A DNA stretch of 64,000 nucleotides from Mesorhizobium sangaii (GCF_014207355.1 NZ_JACHEF010000001.1:186001-250000), one strand, 5' to 3'. Shown: positions 9,537 to 19,187, counted from the first letter of the stretch. Notes: generated from the letters alone by a model not told the origin. Made by a program: numbers and translations.

Positions 9537-10577
9537 ATGAAGCGAATACTTCTTGCTGTCTTCGGTATCCTGGCACTGGCCTTTGCCACGCTTATGCCGG
9601 CATTCGCCCAGTCCAAGGGTACTGTCTACTACATGGTGCCGACATTGCTCGACGAGTTCCAGACCGGCTCGGTGAGTGCCCTGGAACTGTTCCTGAAGCA
9701 GGTCGGCTACGAGGTGAAGACACTGAACGCCGACAACAAGACCGACGCGCAGCAATCGGAGATGAACGACGTCATCGCGCTGAAGCCGGCGGCGATCATC
9801 CTCGCCGCCGTCGATTTCAATGCCCTGAAACCGTCCATCGAGGCGGCGCGCGCCGCCGGCATCCCGGTGGTCGAGTTCGACCGCCAGATCACCTCGACGC
9901 CCTCCGACTTCACTTCGGTCGCCGGAACGGTCGAGATCGGCCACGTCGCCGCGGACCAGGCCGAGAAGCTGCTGAAAGCCAAGAACGGTTCGGTGAAGGG
10001 CAAGGTGCTGCAGGTGCTCGGCGACCCCGGGGATCCCTACACGCTCGATATCCAGAAGAGCTTCGAGGAGAAGATGAAGGCGTTTCCGGACGTCAAGATC
10101 ATCTCGCTTCCGGCCATGCAGTGGGAAGCCAGCAACGCCGGCACCATCGTTGCCGACCAGATGCTGGCCAACCCCGACATCGACCTGATCTTCAGCCATG
10201 CCGCGCACCTATCGGTCGCCGCCGTCGCCTCGCTCGAGGCTGCAGGCAATAAGCCGGGCGACGTCATGCTGATGAGCTCGAACGGCGCTCCGGTCGGCCT
10301 CGACCTGATCCGCAAGGGCTGGCTCAATGTCGAAGTCGAGCAGCCGCTCTACGCGCAGGCCGCTGCCGTCGCCATGTTCATGGACAAGGTCGTCAAGAAG
10401 GAAGAGATCAAGCCCGGCGAATATGACGTGCTTGGCCTGAAATCGACCGTGACCAAGGAAGCCTGGGGCCCGAACATCAAGATCCCGGGTGCCGCCATCA
10501 CCAAGGAAAACGTCGACAACCCGGCCTTCTGGGGCAACCAGAAGCCGCCGACGGACACCGTCAAGCCGATCGAATAG
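9537..10577 (+). CDS. Periplasmic sugar-binding protein, RbsB-like (ABC transporter)
   Basis: Binding protein of 346 residues with a Sec signal peptide ([20 protein letters not shown], cleaved after PAFAQ) and a GGAG ribosome site. The mature part is a type I periplasmic fold: two alpha/beta lobes with the typical [19 protein letters not shown] and GIPVVEFDR stretches seen in ribose and galactose binding proteins. It lies between the ATPase and the permease of one operon. The sugar cannot be read from sequence. The SDR gene at the end of the operon suggests a sugar or polyol that is oxidised after uptake (inference). Confidence 0.92.
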   Translation: MKRILLAVFGILALAFATLMPAFAQSKGTVYYMVPTLLDEFQTGSVSALELFLKQVGYEVKTLNADNKTDAQQSEMNDVIALKPAAIILAAVDFNALKPSIEAARAAGIPVVEFDRQITSTPSDFTSVAGTVEIGHVAADQAEKLLKAKNGSVKGKVLQVLGDPGDPYTLDIQKSFEEKMKAFPDVKIISLPAMQWEASNAGTIVADQMLANPDIDLIFSHAAHLSVAAVASLEAAGNKPGDVMLMSSNGAPVGLDLIRKGWLNVEVEQPLYAQAAAVAMFMDKVVKKEEIKPGEYDVLGLKSTVTKEAWGPNIKIPGAAITKENVDNPAFWGNQKPPTDTVKPIE

Positions 10578-10677
10578 GCACGTCGCAAAAAACGCTCCGG
10601 GCCACCTCGGTCCGGAGCCAATCCTCCGCAATTCCAACCGCGCGATCCTTCCCGAAAATCGACTTGATTTCGGGGGC

Positions 10678-11694
10678 ATGCGCCAGCCGGATCAGCCCAT
10701 GAACCCCCGCACGCGCCATGCCCTGGAGTTCGTTCTCGACAACCTAGTCTGGTTCATGCTGCTGTTCGTGCTGGTGGTGTTTTCCATCTTCATCCCGAAC
10801 TATTTCCAGCTCGGCATCTTTGCCAACATCGTCGAGGCGTCGAGCGTGCTCGGCGTCATGTCGATCGGCCTGGCACTGGTCATCATCGCCGGTCACATGG
10901 ACCTTTCGGTCGAGTCCGTGGCGGCGCTCAGCGCCATGGCGGTCGGCATCCTGTTCTGCTCGTCGGGCATCGGCCTTGGCGTCCAACTTCACCCGGAATG
11001 GCTGATGGTTCCGGTGTCGCTGCTGCTGGCGGTTGCGGTCGGCGGCCTCATCGGCGCCTTCAACGGCTACCTGGTGGTGCGGGTGAAGATGAGCGCCTTC
11101 ATCATCACGCTGGCGTCCTACATCTGGGTACGCGGCCTCGTGCTGGTGATCTCGGGCGGCCGCTCGGCGCAGGATCTTGCGCCGGCCATCCGCTGGTTCG
11201 GCATCCAGCGCCTCATCGGACTGCCACTCACCGCCTGGATCGCGGTTGCCTGTTTCGTCATTTTCTCGCTGATCATGGCCAAGACGCCGTTCGGCCGGCA
11301 TCTCGTGATGATCGGCGGCAACGAGACCGCGACCTTCCGCGCCGGCATCCGGGTCAACCGCAACCTGATCATCGCCTTCGTGCTGGCCGGCGCCATTGCC
11401 GGCCTTGCCGGCTGGCTGCTGGCGATCCGCACCTCAGGCGCCACCGCCAATCTCGGTGTCGGCCTGCTGTTCAACGCCTTTGCCGCCGTCGTCATCGGCG
11501 GCGTGAGCCTGAAGGGCGGTGTCGGCACCCTGCCCGGCGTCTATGCCGGCGTGCTGCTGCTCTCGGCCATCAACACGGCGATCAACCTGATGGGCCTGCC
11601 GGCCAACTTCACCCAGGTGATCCATGGCCTGCTGGTGCTGGCCGCCGTGTTGCTCGACGCTTTCAAGCAAACCATTCGCCAAAGACTCGCATGA
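10678..11694 (+). CDS. Sugar ABC transporter permease, RbsC-like
   Basis: Inner-membrane channel subunit of 338 residues with eight to ten hydrophobic segments (for example FMLLFVLVVFSIFI and VLGVMSIGLALVIIAGHMDL). The conserved AGHMDLSVESVAALSAM region, GRHLVMIGGNETATFRAGIR and the GGVSLKGGVGTLPG loop that meets the ATPase identify the BPD_transp_2 (RbsC) family. The ATG at 10678 follows a GGGGG ribosome site; the longer upstream open frame overlaps the binding-protein gene and is not used. Its stop overlaps a small start-like duplication at 11691-11724. Confidence 0.93.
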   Translation: MRQPDQPMNPRTRHALEFVLDNLVWFMLLFVLVVFSIFIPNYFQLGIFANIVEASSVLGVMSIGLALVIIAGHMDLSVESVAALSAMAVGILFCSSGIGLGVQLHPEWLMVPVSLLLAVAVGGLIGAFNGYLVVRVKMSAFIITLASYIWVRGLVLVISGGRSAQDLAPAIRWFGIQRLIGLPLTAWIAVACFVIFSLIMAKTPFGRHLVMIGGNETATFRAGIRVNRNLIIAFVLAGAIAGLAGWLLAIRTSGATANLGVGLLFNAFAAVVIGGVSLKGGVGTLPGVYAGVLLLSAINTAINLMGLPANFTQVIHGLLVLAAVLLDAFKQTIRQRLA

Positions 11695-11723
11695 CAGGAC
11701 GGCTAGCATGACCGGACGACTAG
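11691..11723 (+). repeat. 16-nt near-perfect duplication of the SDR start region
   Basis: The segments beginning at 11691 and 11708 share an ATGAC(A/C)GGACG(G/A)CTAG core, spaced 17 nt apart. The first ATG overlaps the permease stop (ATGA) but reads only MTGRLA before a stop; the second ATG, in another frame, starts the real dehydrogenase. A small tandem duplication has therefore moved the working start 17 nt downstream. Confidence 0.75.
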
Positions 11724-12478
11724 AAGACAAGGTGGCGCTGATCGTCGGCAGCGCCCGCGGCATCGGCAAGGGCATCGCCCTGCGTTTCGCCGAAGAAGGC
11801 GCAAAGCTGGTGCTCGCCGACACCGAGGTCGAAGCCGGACAAGCGACGGCGACCGAACTGGGCGTCCCTTTCATCCGCACCGACATCTCGATGATGACCG
11901 AGGCCGAGGCCGCTGTGGCGTTGGCGCTCGAACACCACGGCCGCCTCGACATCGTCGTGCAGAATGCCGGCATCTATCCCTGGCAGCTGATCGAAAACAC
12001 CAGCGCGGAGGACTGGGACCGCGTCATGGCGGTGAACCTGCGCGGCACCTTCAATGCCACCCGCGCCGCCCTGGTGCCGATGAAGGCGCAGCACTACGGG
12101 CGCATGCTCTACACCTCCTCCATCACCGGCCCGCACGTGACCAGCCCGGGCCACGGCCACTATTCGGCCAGCAAGGCCGGCATCAACGGCTTCATCCGCG
12201 CCGCGGCACTCGAATTCTCCGGCTACGGCATCACCGTCAACGGCGTCGAGCCCGGCAACATCCTCACCGAGGCGATCGAGCTGCATCGCGGCGCGGCCTA
12301 CATCAAGAACATGGAAGACTCCATACCGCTCGGCCGGCTTGGCAGCCCACGCGACGTCGCCAATGCCTTCCTGTTCCTAGCCTCCGACGATGCCAGCTAC
12401 ATCACCGGCACGACCATTGTTGTCGATGGCGGGCAATTGCTGCCCGAGGGCAACGACTTCCGGCTCCTGCCGCCTTGA
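11708..12478 (+). CDS. Short-chain dehydrogenase/reductase (SDR), classical type
   Basis: NAD(P)-dependent oxidoreductase of 256 residues. The cofactor motif is GSARGIGKG near the N-terminus, followed by an acidic D in VLADTE that favours NAD. The NAG motif (VVQNAGIYP), the catalytic Ser (YTSSITG) and YSASK complete the active site. The C-terminus has the family VVDGGQ strand. As the last gene of a sugar ABC operon it probably oxidises the imported sugar or its acid, but the substrate is unknown. The last 111 nt of this gene are repeated at 15960-16070 as a remnant of a tandem duplication. Confidence 0.93.
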   Translation: MTGRLEDKVALIVGSARGIGKGIALRFAEEGAKLVLADTEVEAGQATATELGVPFIRTDISMMTEAEAAVALALEHHGRLDIVVQNAGIYPWQLIENTSAEDWDRVMAVNLRGTFNATRAALVPMKAQHYGRMLYTSSITGPHVTSPGHGHYSASKAGINGFIRAAALEFSGYGITVNGVEPGNILTEAIELHRGAAYIKNMEDSIPLGRLGSPRDVANAFLFLASDDASYITGTTIVVDGGQLLPEGNDFRLLPP

Positions 12479-12683
12479 TCGTTTCCGCCCTGCGGCGCTC
12501 CGAAGCTGTAGTGCTTCCTCAAAAAAAACTTCGGCGCTGCCCAACAATACTATTGGAGCTCGAATTTCTGGGCACCTCGCTGGCGCTGAGCAGGATGACT
12601 GTACGGCTCTTTATATGAGATGACACTAATGCAACCTTAGGATACAGTTGCCGTTGGGGAATGCCAAACAACGGGAGGACCAA
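12479..12683 (+). promoter_or_regulatory. Upstream region of RTX1, duplicated before RTX2
   Basis: About 205 nt between the SDR gene and RTX1. It is matched with many point differences by 16071-16270, the region before RTX2. Conserved parts include CCCAACAATACTATTG, the TATGAGATGAC segment and GGGAGGACCAAATGGCT at the start codon. The promoter probably lies here because both copies keep it, but I could not assign -35 and -10 boxes with confidence. Confidence 0.5.
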
Positions 12684-15600
12684 ATGGCTGTCATCAACGG
12701 AACCGTCGGCAACGATATCAATCCCGGCGTTCAGGACCTGGTCGGCAACGACACAATCAACGCATTGGCCGGTGACGACTTAATTTTCATGGTGGTTGGC
12801 GGCAATGACCAGGTGAATGGAGGGGACGGGGAGGATGACGTTGTCTACGAGGCTTACACAAATGGCCTGACCATCAACATGCAGACTGGTGTCGTCACCG
12901 ACGGCTTGGGCAACACCGATACGCTCAACAGTGTCGAGGCGGTGAACGCCAGCTACTTCGCAGACAACATCACGATGCGAAATGACGGCTTTTGGGCGTA
13001 TGCCCGGGCGGGCAACGACATCATCCATATGGGATCAAACGGCGGTATGATACTGCCGGGAAGCGGCGCCGACACCATCATTGGCGGCGCCGGCAACGAT
13101 TTGGTCTCCTACAGGGACGACGGTTTTGACTATGGAAATGACGTCGACGGCGGCGGCATCATCACACATGGTGCCACGATCAATTTGACGACCGGCGTTG
13201 TAATTGATGGCTGGGGCTTCACGGATACGCTGACCAGCATCGAGTATGCTGAAGGCACCCAGTTCGCCGACACCATCACCGGCACAACCGGCAGCAACTA
13301 TCTTGTCGGCGACGAGGGCAACGACACGCTGATCGGCCTTGGCGGCAACGATACGCTGGATGGCAAGGAAGGTGCCGACACCATGCAGGGCGGGGCCGGC
13401 GACGACACCTACTTCGTCGACAATGCCGGCGATATCGTCAGTGAAAGCACGGCCGGCGCCGACGGCAACGATATCGTCAACAGCTACATCTCGATCAGCC
13501 TTAGCGATGGCAACCACTTCACGGGCAGCATCGAGAACGTCGCACTGCGCAGTGCGGCTTCGATCAACGCCACCGGCAACAGCCTGGCCAACGCGCTGAC
13601 CGGCAATTCGGGTGTCAACATCCTGATCGGCCTTGGCGGCAACGATACGCTGGATGGCAAGGAAGGTGCCGACACTATGCAGGGCGGCATCGGCAACGAC
13701 ACCTACTATGTCGACAATGCCGGCGATCTCGTCGACGAGAGCACCGCCGGCGCCGACGGCACCGATGTCGTCAATGGCTATGTCTCGATCAACCTTGGCG
13801 ATGGCAACCACTTCAAGGGCAATATCGAGAACGTCGCGCTACGCAGTGCTGCCTCGATCAACGCCACAGGCAATAGCCTGGCAAACATCATCACCGGCAA
13901 CAGTGGCAACAACATCATCAACGGAATGGGCGGCGCCGATACGATGAGTGGCAGCACCGGCAACGACACCTACTATGTCGACAATGCCGGCGATCACGTG
14001 ATCGAGGCCAGTGGTCAGGGCACTGACACGGTCAACAGCGCGATTTCCTTCGATCTCTCAGGCCAGGACCTGGAAAACCTGACGCTGATCGCCGCGGCAA
14101 ACATCAACGGAACTGGCAATTCCCTCGCCAACGCTCTCAATGGCAACGCTGGCGTCAATTCGCTGATCGGCCTTGAAGGCAACGACACACTGGATGGCAA
14201 GGGTGGTGCCGACACTATGCAGGGCGGCATCGGCAACGACACCTACTATGTCGACAATGCCGGCGATCTCGTCGACGAGAGCACCGCCGGCGCCGACGGC
14301 ACCGATGTCGTCAATGGCTATGTCTCGATCAACCTTGGCGATGGCAACCACTTCAAGGGCAATATCGAGAACGTCGCGCTGCGCAGTGCTGCCTCGATCA
14401 ACGCCACAGGCAATAGCCTGGCAAACATCATCACCGGCAACAGTGGCAACAACATCATCAACGGAATGGGCGGCGCCGATACGATGAGTGGCAGCACCGG
14501 CAACGACACCTATTATGTCGACAATGCCGGCGATCACGTGATCGAGGCCAGTGGTCAGGGCACTGACACCGTCAACAGCGCGATTTCCTTCAATCTCTCA
14601 GGCCAGGACCTGGAAAACCTGACGCTGACTGGATCGGCGAACATCGACGGCACCGGCAATTCCCTTGCCAACATCATCACTGGCAACAGTGGTGTAAATA
14701 CACTTTTGGGCCTCGGCGGCAACGACATCTTCAGAGGAGGCCTCGGCAATGATGTCATGGATGGTGGAGATGGTCTCGACACGGCCGACTACAGCAACCA
14801 AACCTCTGCTGTTGCTGTAAGTCTAACCAAGTCCATTGACGCTCAAGTCACGATCGGCGGGATCGCGGAAGATACTATTCGCAACATCGAGAATGTCACC
14901 GGCGGCAGTGGTGGCGACACATTGACCGGCGATGGTTTCGTCAACATTCTCATCGGTGGAGGCGGCAACGATACAATAAGCGGCAGGGACGGGAACGACA
15001 CGCTCATTGGCGGAGACGGAAATGATATCATCAACGGCAACTCAGGCGACGACAGGCTGATTGGTGGACGTGGAAATGACACGATGAATGGCAATTCCGG
15101 CCTTGACACGGTCGACTACAGTACCGACGTCAGCAGCGGCGCCATACATGGTATCCTCGTCAATCTCTGGGGAGTCGGCTCGCAACTGGGGTTGGCAGCC
15201 GATACCGCAACGGATTCGTTTGGGAATACGGATACCGTAGCCACTATCCGCAATGTCACCGGTACGCAGTTTGCGGATCAGATATATGGCGGCGAGCATG
15301 ACAACACCCTGACTGCCGGCGCGGGCAACGACATCCTCGACGGCCACCTGGGCAACGATACACTGACCGGCGGAACTGGCAGCGACATTTTCAATTTCCA
15401 TACAGCGCTCGACGCCTTGACCAATGTCGACCACATCACCGACTTCTCGGTCGCCGACGACACCATCCAGGTCGACAATGCGATCTTTTCAGCGCTTGGC
15501 GGCAACGGTACACTGACGGCCGACCAGTTCGTCAAGAACACCACCGGCCTTGCCGCCGACGGCAACGACCACATTATCTACGAGACCGACACCGGCTGGC

Positions 15601-15701
15601 TCACCTATGACAGCAACGGCAGTGCTGCTGGTGGTGCCATCCACTTCGCCACGATTGCCGCAAACCTGGCGCTGACAAACGCTGATTTCGTCGTCGTGTG
15701 A
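12684..15701 (+). CDS. RTX1: large RTX calcium-binding secreted protein
   Basis: Protein of 1005 residues made almost wholly of glycine/aspartate nonapeptides (GGNDTLDGKEGAD, GSTGNDTYYVDNAGD), which bind calcium and fold outside the cell. It has no N-terminal signal peptide. The last 100 residues contain NVDHITDFSVADDTIQVDNA and end in LALTNADFVVV, a hydrophobic-tail type I secretion signal. The N-terminal 210 residues are shared with RTX2. A 180-residue block is repeated almost identically within the gene (offset 540 nt). It starts at 12684 after GGGAGGA. Such proteins are exported by HlyBD-TolC-like machinery, which is not in this window. Possible roles are adhesion or biofilm; no catalytic domain is visible. 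Confidence 0.9.
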   Translation: MAVINGTVGNDINPGVQDLVGNDTINALAGDDLIFMVVGGNDQVNGGDGEDDVVYEAYTNGLTINMQTGVVTDGLGNTDTLNSVEAVNASYFADNITMRNDGFWAYARAGNDIIHMGSNGGMILPGSGADTIIGGAGNDLVSYRDDGFDYGNDVDGGGIITHGATINLTTGVVIDGWGFTDTLTSIEYAEGTQFADTITGTTGSNYLVGDEGNDTLIGLGGNDTLDGKEGADTMQGGAGDDTYFVDNAGDIVSESTAGADGNDIVNSYISISLSDGNHFTGSIENVALRSAASINATGNSLANALTGNSGVNILIGLGGNDTLDGKEGADTMQGGIGNDTYYVDNAGDLVDESTAGADGTDVVNGYVSINLGDGNHFKGNIENVALRSAASINATGNSLANIITGNSGNNIINGMGGADTMSGSTGNDTYYVDNAGDHVIEASGQGTDTVNSAISFDLSGQDLENLTLIAAANINGTGNSLANALNGNAGVNSLIGLEGNDTLDGKGGADTMQGGIGNDTYYVDNAGDLVDESTAGADGTDVVNGYVSINLGDGNHFKGNIENVALRSAASINATGNSLANIITGNSGNNIINGMGGADTMSGSTGNDTYYVDNAGDHVIEASGQGTDTVNSAISFNLSGQDLENLTLTGSANIDGTGNSLANIITGNSGVNTLLGLGGNDIFRGGLGNDVMDGGDGLDTADYSNQTSAVAVSLTKSIDAQVTIGGIAEDTIRNIENVTGGSGGDTLTGDGFVNILIGGGGNDTISGRDGNDTLIGGDGNDIINGNSGDDRLIGGRGNDTMNGNSGLDTVDYSTDVSSGAIHGILVNLWGVGSQLGLAADTATDSFGNTDTVATIRNVTGTQFADQIYGGEHDNTLTAGAGNDILDGHLGNDTLTGGTGSDIFNFHTALDALTNVDHITDFSVADDTIQVDNAIFSALGGNGTLTADQFVKNTTGLAADGNDHIIYETDTGWLTYDSNGSAAGGAIHFATIAANLALTNADFVVV
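13664..14625 (+). repeat. Nearly identical 540-nt tandem repeat inside RTX1
   Basis: The sequence from about 13664 to 14085 recurs at 14204-14625 with the same 540-nt offset. By eye I count about four base differences in some 420 nt (for example at 13842/14382, 13973/14513 and 14029/14569). Such identity at the DNA level indicates recent duplication or gene conversion. Confidence 0.85.
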
Positions 15702-15955
15702 AGAGGCAACGAAAATAGCCCGCCACATGGGGCCCGCCACATCAGGACTGTGTGACGGGCTCCCAGCGGGGGTTGTGCGGTTGCTGGCTCCAGAGCAGGT
15801 CACCGTTTCACGGAAACGGCGAACCGCTCTAACTCTTTGTTTTGACGCAATTCCGGACGGAAAACCGTTTCACATTTTTCCTGGAATTGCTTTAGGGGAA
15901 ACGCCGGCGCCTGACGCTTTTATTGAAGAAATCTGGTGGGCGATGACGGGCTCGA
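15702..15955 (+). other. Region after RTX1 ending in a tRNA-Val 3' fragment
   Basis: No gene is seen. Near its start CACATGGGG-CCCGCCA recalls the DNA just after RTX3 (21462-21475). The last 32 nt (15924-15955) are identical to 21541-21572, which are the last 22 nt of the tRNA-Val gene (T-arm side, acceptor strand and CCA) and 10 nt beyond it. The tRNA homology stops abruptly at 15955, and SDR homology begins a few bases later. Confidence 0.8.
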
Positions 15956-15959
15956 CCCG

Positions 15960-16070
15960 TTCCTGATCATCGCCTCCGACGATGCCAGCTCCATCACCGG
16001 CACGGCCATTGTCGTCGATGGCGGTCAACTGCTGCCAGAGGGCAACGACTTCCGGCTCCCGCCGCCGTGA
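15960..16070 (+). pseudogene. Remnant: 3' end of the SDR gene
   Basis: The 37 codons ending in TGA read FLIIASDDASSITGTAIVVD and then GGQLLPEGNDFRLPPP. They match the last 36 residues of the intact SDR at 12368-12478 with few changes and no gap, but there is no upstream part of the gene. The piece is the left edge of the second copy of a tandem duplication that carries RTX2. Confidence 0.9.
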
Positions 16071-16270
16071 TCGCTGCGCCCACGGCGCTCGCAAGCTGTA
16101 ATGCTTCCTCGAAAAACTTCGCGGCTGCCCAACAATACTATTGAACTCGAATTTCCAGGCACTTCGCTGGCGTTGAACAAGGTGACCCTACGTTCTTTGT
16201 ATGAGATGACTCTAATGCAACCTTCGGATACAGGTTGCCCTTGGGGAATACCATACAGCGGGAGGACCAA

Positions 16271-18547
16271 ATGGCTATCATCAATGGAACCGTCGGCAAC
16301 GATGTCAATCCCGACATTCAAGACCTGATCGGCGACGACACAATCAATGCATTGGCCGGCAATGACTTCATTCGCATGGCGGTCGGCGGCAATGATCAGG
16401 TGAATGGAGGGGACGGCATCGATGTCGTTTTCTACGAGACCTACACAAGCGGTTTGACCATCAACATGCAGACTGGTGTCGTCTCCGACGGCCTGGGCAA
16501 CACCGACACGCTCAACAGCGTCGAGGGGCTGAACGCCAGCCACTTCGCAGACAACATCACGATGCGAAATGACGGCTTTTATGTATTTGCCCGGGCTGGC
16601 AACGACATCATCCATCTGGGATCAAACGGCGGCACGGTATTCGCAGGTAGCGGCACCGACACCATCATCGGCGGCGCCGGCTTCGATATGGTTTCCTACA
16701 GGGACGACAGCCTTGACTATGGAATTGACGTCGACGGCGGCGGTATCATCACACATGGTGCCACGATCAATCTGGCGACCGGCGTTGTAGTTGACGGCTG
16801 GGGCTTCACGGACACGCTGACCAGCATCGAGGATGCCGAAGGCACCCAGTTCGCCGACACCATCACCGGCACAACCGGCAGCAACTATCTCGCGGGTGAC
16901 GATGGCGCCGATACTATCAATGGCGGCGTGTCGGCGACTGTTGACGATTTCGATTTCTTGAGCGGCGGCAACGGCAACGACACCTTGACGGTGGTTGCCG
17001 GTACCGTGTCGGGGGACCAGGGCAATGACAGAATCATTGCACAGACCTCCGGAAACACGGACATCGACTATGTCGAGCTTCGTTATGACGGCGCGACGAC
17101 TGCCGTCGTGGCCAACCTCACGGCACAGGCTCGCGCTGGCCTTGCGGCCGGATCGAATGCCATCGGTTTTGCCATCGCAGATGGGCAAGGTGGTGTCGAT
17201 CGCGTATCCGGTATTCATGCCATCGACGATACCGCCTTCGGCGACACGTTCGTCGTCGATGCCTCCTTTACCAACACATTCGACGGCTACATGGATTTGT
17301 ATCTCGGCGCCGGGAACGATGTCGTAAGATTCCTGGCCGGGGCCGAGGGAGGCCGGGTCAACTACAACAGCGCGGACGGCGCGGTTCTGATCGATCTGCA
17401 GGGCGGCTATGCCCGCGACATGGACGACAGCAACCTCTTCATCGGCTACGACACATTGGTCGGCGTGAACAACGCGCGTGGAACCGTGTTCAACGACGGG
17501 CTTTATGGCAACGCGGCCGACAATCAGATGCGTGGCCGCGGCGGCAACGATGTTCTGATGGGCCACGACGGCAACGACACGCTCTGGGGCGATGAGCGTG
17601 ATGGTTCCAGCGACCTGAGTTACGGCAATGACTCAATTTACGGCGAAGGCGGAAACGACACGTTGAATGGCGGCCGGGGAGCCGATCTTCTGGATGGCGG
17701 CACAGGCGCCGACATCATGCGTGGAGGTGGCGAAAACGACACCTACTATGTCGACAATGCCGGCGATCAGGTCATCGAGGTCAATGGCCAGGGCACCGAC
17801 AATGTCCAGGCCTATATCAGCTTCAACCTCTCCGGACAGGAACTGGAGAACCTTGCGCTGCGCAGCGGGGCTTCCATCAATGGCACCGGCAATTCGATCG
17901 CCAACATCATCACCGGCAATTCGGGCAACAACATCATCGATGGCCTCGGCGGCGCCGACACGATGAGCGGCAGCACCGGCAACGACACCTACTATGTCGA
18001 CAATGCCGGTGATAAGGTGATCGAGCTCAACGGCCAGGGCACCGACAATGTCCAGGCTTACGTCTCCTTCAACCTCTCCGGCCAGGAGCTGGAGAATCTG
18101 GCGCTGCGAAGCACCGGCAACATCAACGGCACCGGCAACTCGATCGCCAATGTCATCACCGGCAATTCGGGTGCGAACGTCATCAACGGCCTCCTCGGCA
18201 ACGACACGTTGTCCGGCAGCACCGGCAACGACACCTTTGTCTTCACCACGGCGCTGAACGCCTCGACCAATGTCGACCGCATCACCGACTTCTCGGTGGT
18301 CGAGGACACCATCCAGGTCGACAATGCGATCTTTACAGCGCTTGGCGGCAATGGCACGCTGACGGCCAACCAGTTCGTCAAGAACACCACCGGGCTTGCC
18401 GGCGACTCCGATGACCACATCATCTATGAGACGGACACCGGCTGGCTCTATTATGACAGCAACGGCAGCGCGGCGGGTGGCTCGACCCATTTCGCCACGA
18501 TTGCCGCAAACCTGGCACTCACCAACGCCGATTTCGTCGTGGTGTGA
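16271..18547 (+). CDS. RTX2: RTX calcium-binding secreted protein, paralogue of RTX1
   Basis: Protein of 758 residues, starting after GGGAGGACCAA. Residues 1-210 follow RTX1 closely (MAIINGTVGND, GLTINMQTGVVSDGLGNTDT, ITHGATINLATGVVVDGWGF). The middle (about 216-430) is unlike RTX1: it contains DYVELRYDGATTAVVANLTA and FGDTFVVDASFTNTFDGYMD before RTX nonapeptides resume. Two GSTGNDTYYVDNAGD-type units follow, then the common C-terminal export module with NVDRITDFSVVEDTIQVDNA and the ending LALTNADFVVV. No signal peptide is present. The gene lies on the second copy of the duplicated unit and has its own copy of the upstream region. Confidence 0.9.
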   Translation: MAIINGTVGNDVNPDIQDLIGDDTINALAGNDFIRMAVGGNDQVNGGDGIDVVFYETYTSGLTINMQTGVVSDGLGNTDTLNSVEGLNASHFADNITMRNDGFYVFARAGNDIIHLGSNGGTVFAGSGTDTIIGGAGFDMVSYRDDSLDYGIDVDGGGIITHGATINLATGVVVDGWGFTDTLTSIEDAEGTQFADTITGTTGSNYLAGDDGADTINGGVSATVDDFDFLSGGNGNDTLTVVAGTVSGDQGNDRIIAQTSGNTDIDYVELRYDGATTAVVANLTAQARAGLAAGSNAIGFAIADGQGGVDRVSGIHAIDDTAFGDTFVVDASFTNTFDGYMDLYLGAGNDVVRFLAGAEGGRVNYNSADGAVLIDLQGGYARDMDDSNLFIGYDTLVGVNNARGTVFNDGLYGNAADNQMRGRGGNDVLMGHDGNDTLWGDERDGSSDLSYGNDSIYGEGGNDTLNGGRGADLLDGGTGADIMRGGGENDTYYVDNAGDQVIEVNGQGTDNVQAYISFNLSGQELENLALRSGASINGTGNSIANIITGNSGNNIIDGLGGADTMSGSTGNDTYYVDNAGDKVIELNGQGTDNVQAYVSFNLSGQELENLALRSTGNINGTGNSIANVITGNSGANVINGLLGNDTLSGSTGNDTFVFTTALNASTNVDRITDFSVVEDTIQVDNAIFTALGGNGTLTANQFVKNTTGLAGDSDDHIIYETDTGWLYYDSNGSAAGGSTHFATIAANLALTNADFVVV

Positions 18548-19187
18548 GTAAAACAAAAAGCCGCCCCCGCGTGAGCCGGGGCGGCAATGGGTTGTCCCGG
18601 CAGAAAAACCTGAAGCGTAATCGTCGTCGTTGCGTTTGATCGTGGCGAGAATGGCGAGCTATTCCCGGCGTTCAGGCCAGCCGATCAACAGAGCGAAGAC
18701 CGAACGATACGGACGGCAGGAACCCTTGCCGGCAAGCATGTCCGCGTGATTGCCTGGAGCCGCGGATCCCGTCATCGGCGAGCGGATCGGGACCACATCC
18801 AACTGACCATCAACACAATAATGCCCTCGAAGAACTCAAGAAATATTGCGAAAAAAATTTCAGCGACATCAGCCAGATACAGAGTGCACATAGACCGCAT
18901 CACTCTAACTGCCAAAAGAGATTTTAAAGTGACGCCCATTATGGATGCCACGCCAGTGCTTTGGAGCACATATGTCTGTCCTCAACGTCACCGCAACACA
19001 TAATTACGTCCCACATGATCTGGTCAATATTACTGCAATCAATTTCACCGGGCCGACATATGCGTCGCCGTGCTGTCTTATGAATTTGTAACGATCTTCA
19101 CCGCGCTCACCGAATTCCATTTATGCCAGTGCGCGACGCCGGCTGCTGGCCATTTTCCACCACGCCGGCAGCGAAAGGGAACAAGCC
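18548..19187. other. 640-nt non-coding region between RTX2 and RTX3
   Basis: It begins with a hairpin, GCCGCCCC (18560-18567) pairing with GGGGCGGC (18578-18585), preceded by an A-rich run, so it would terminate best on the minus strand. The stretch 18815-19100 is noticeably richer in A and T than its surroundings and may hold the RTX3 promoter. The open frames there (for example 18746-19003) have no coding character that I recognise. Confidence 0.5.

Noticed and set aside
13300..15400. Regular short repeats that could look like a CRISPR array
   Set aside because: Repeats are in frame, encode RTX nonapeptides, and there are no unique spacers of even length and no cas genes.
18746..19003. Plus-strand open frame of 85 codons before RTX3
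   Set aside because: Arg/Ser-rich composition, no ribosome site and no family resemblance; it crosses the AT-rich stretch that probably holds the promoter.
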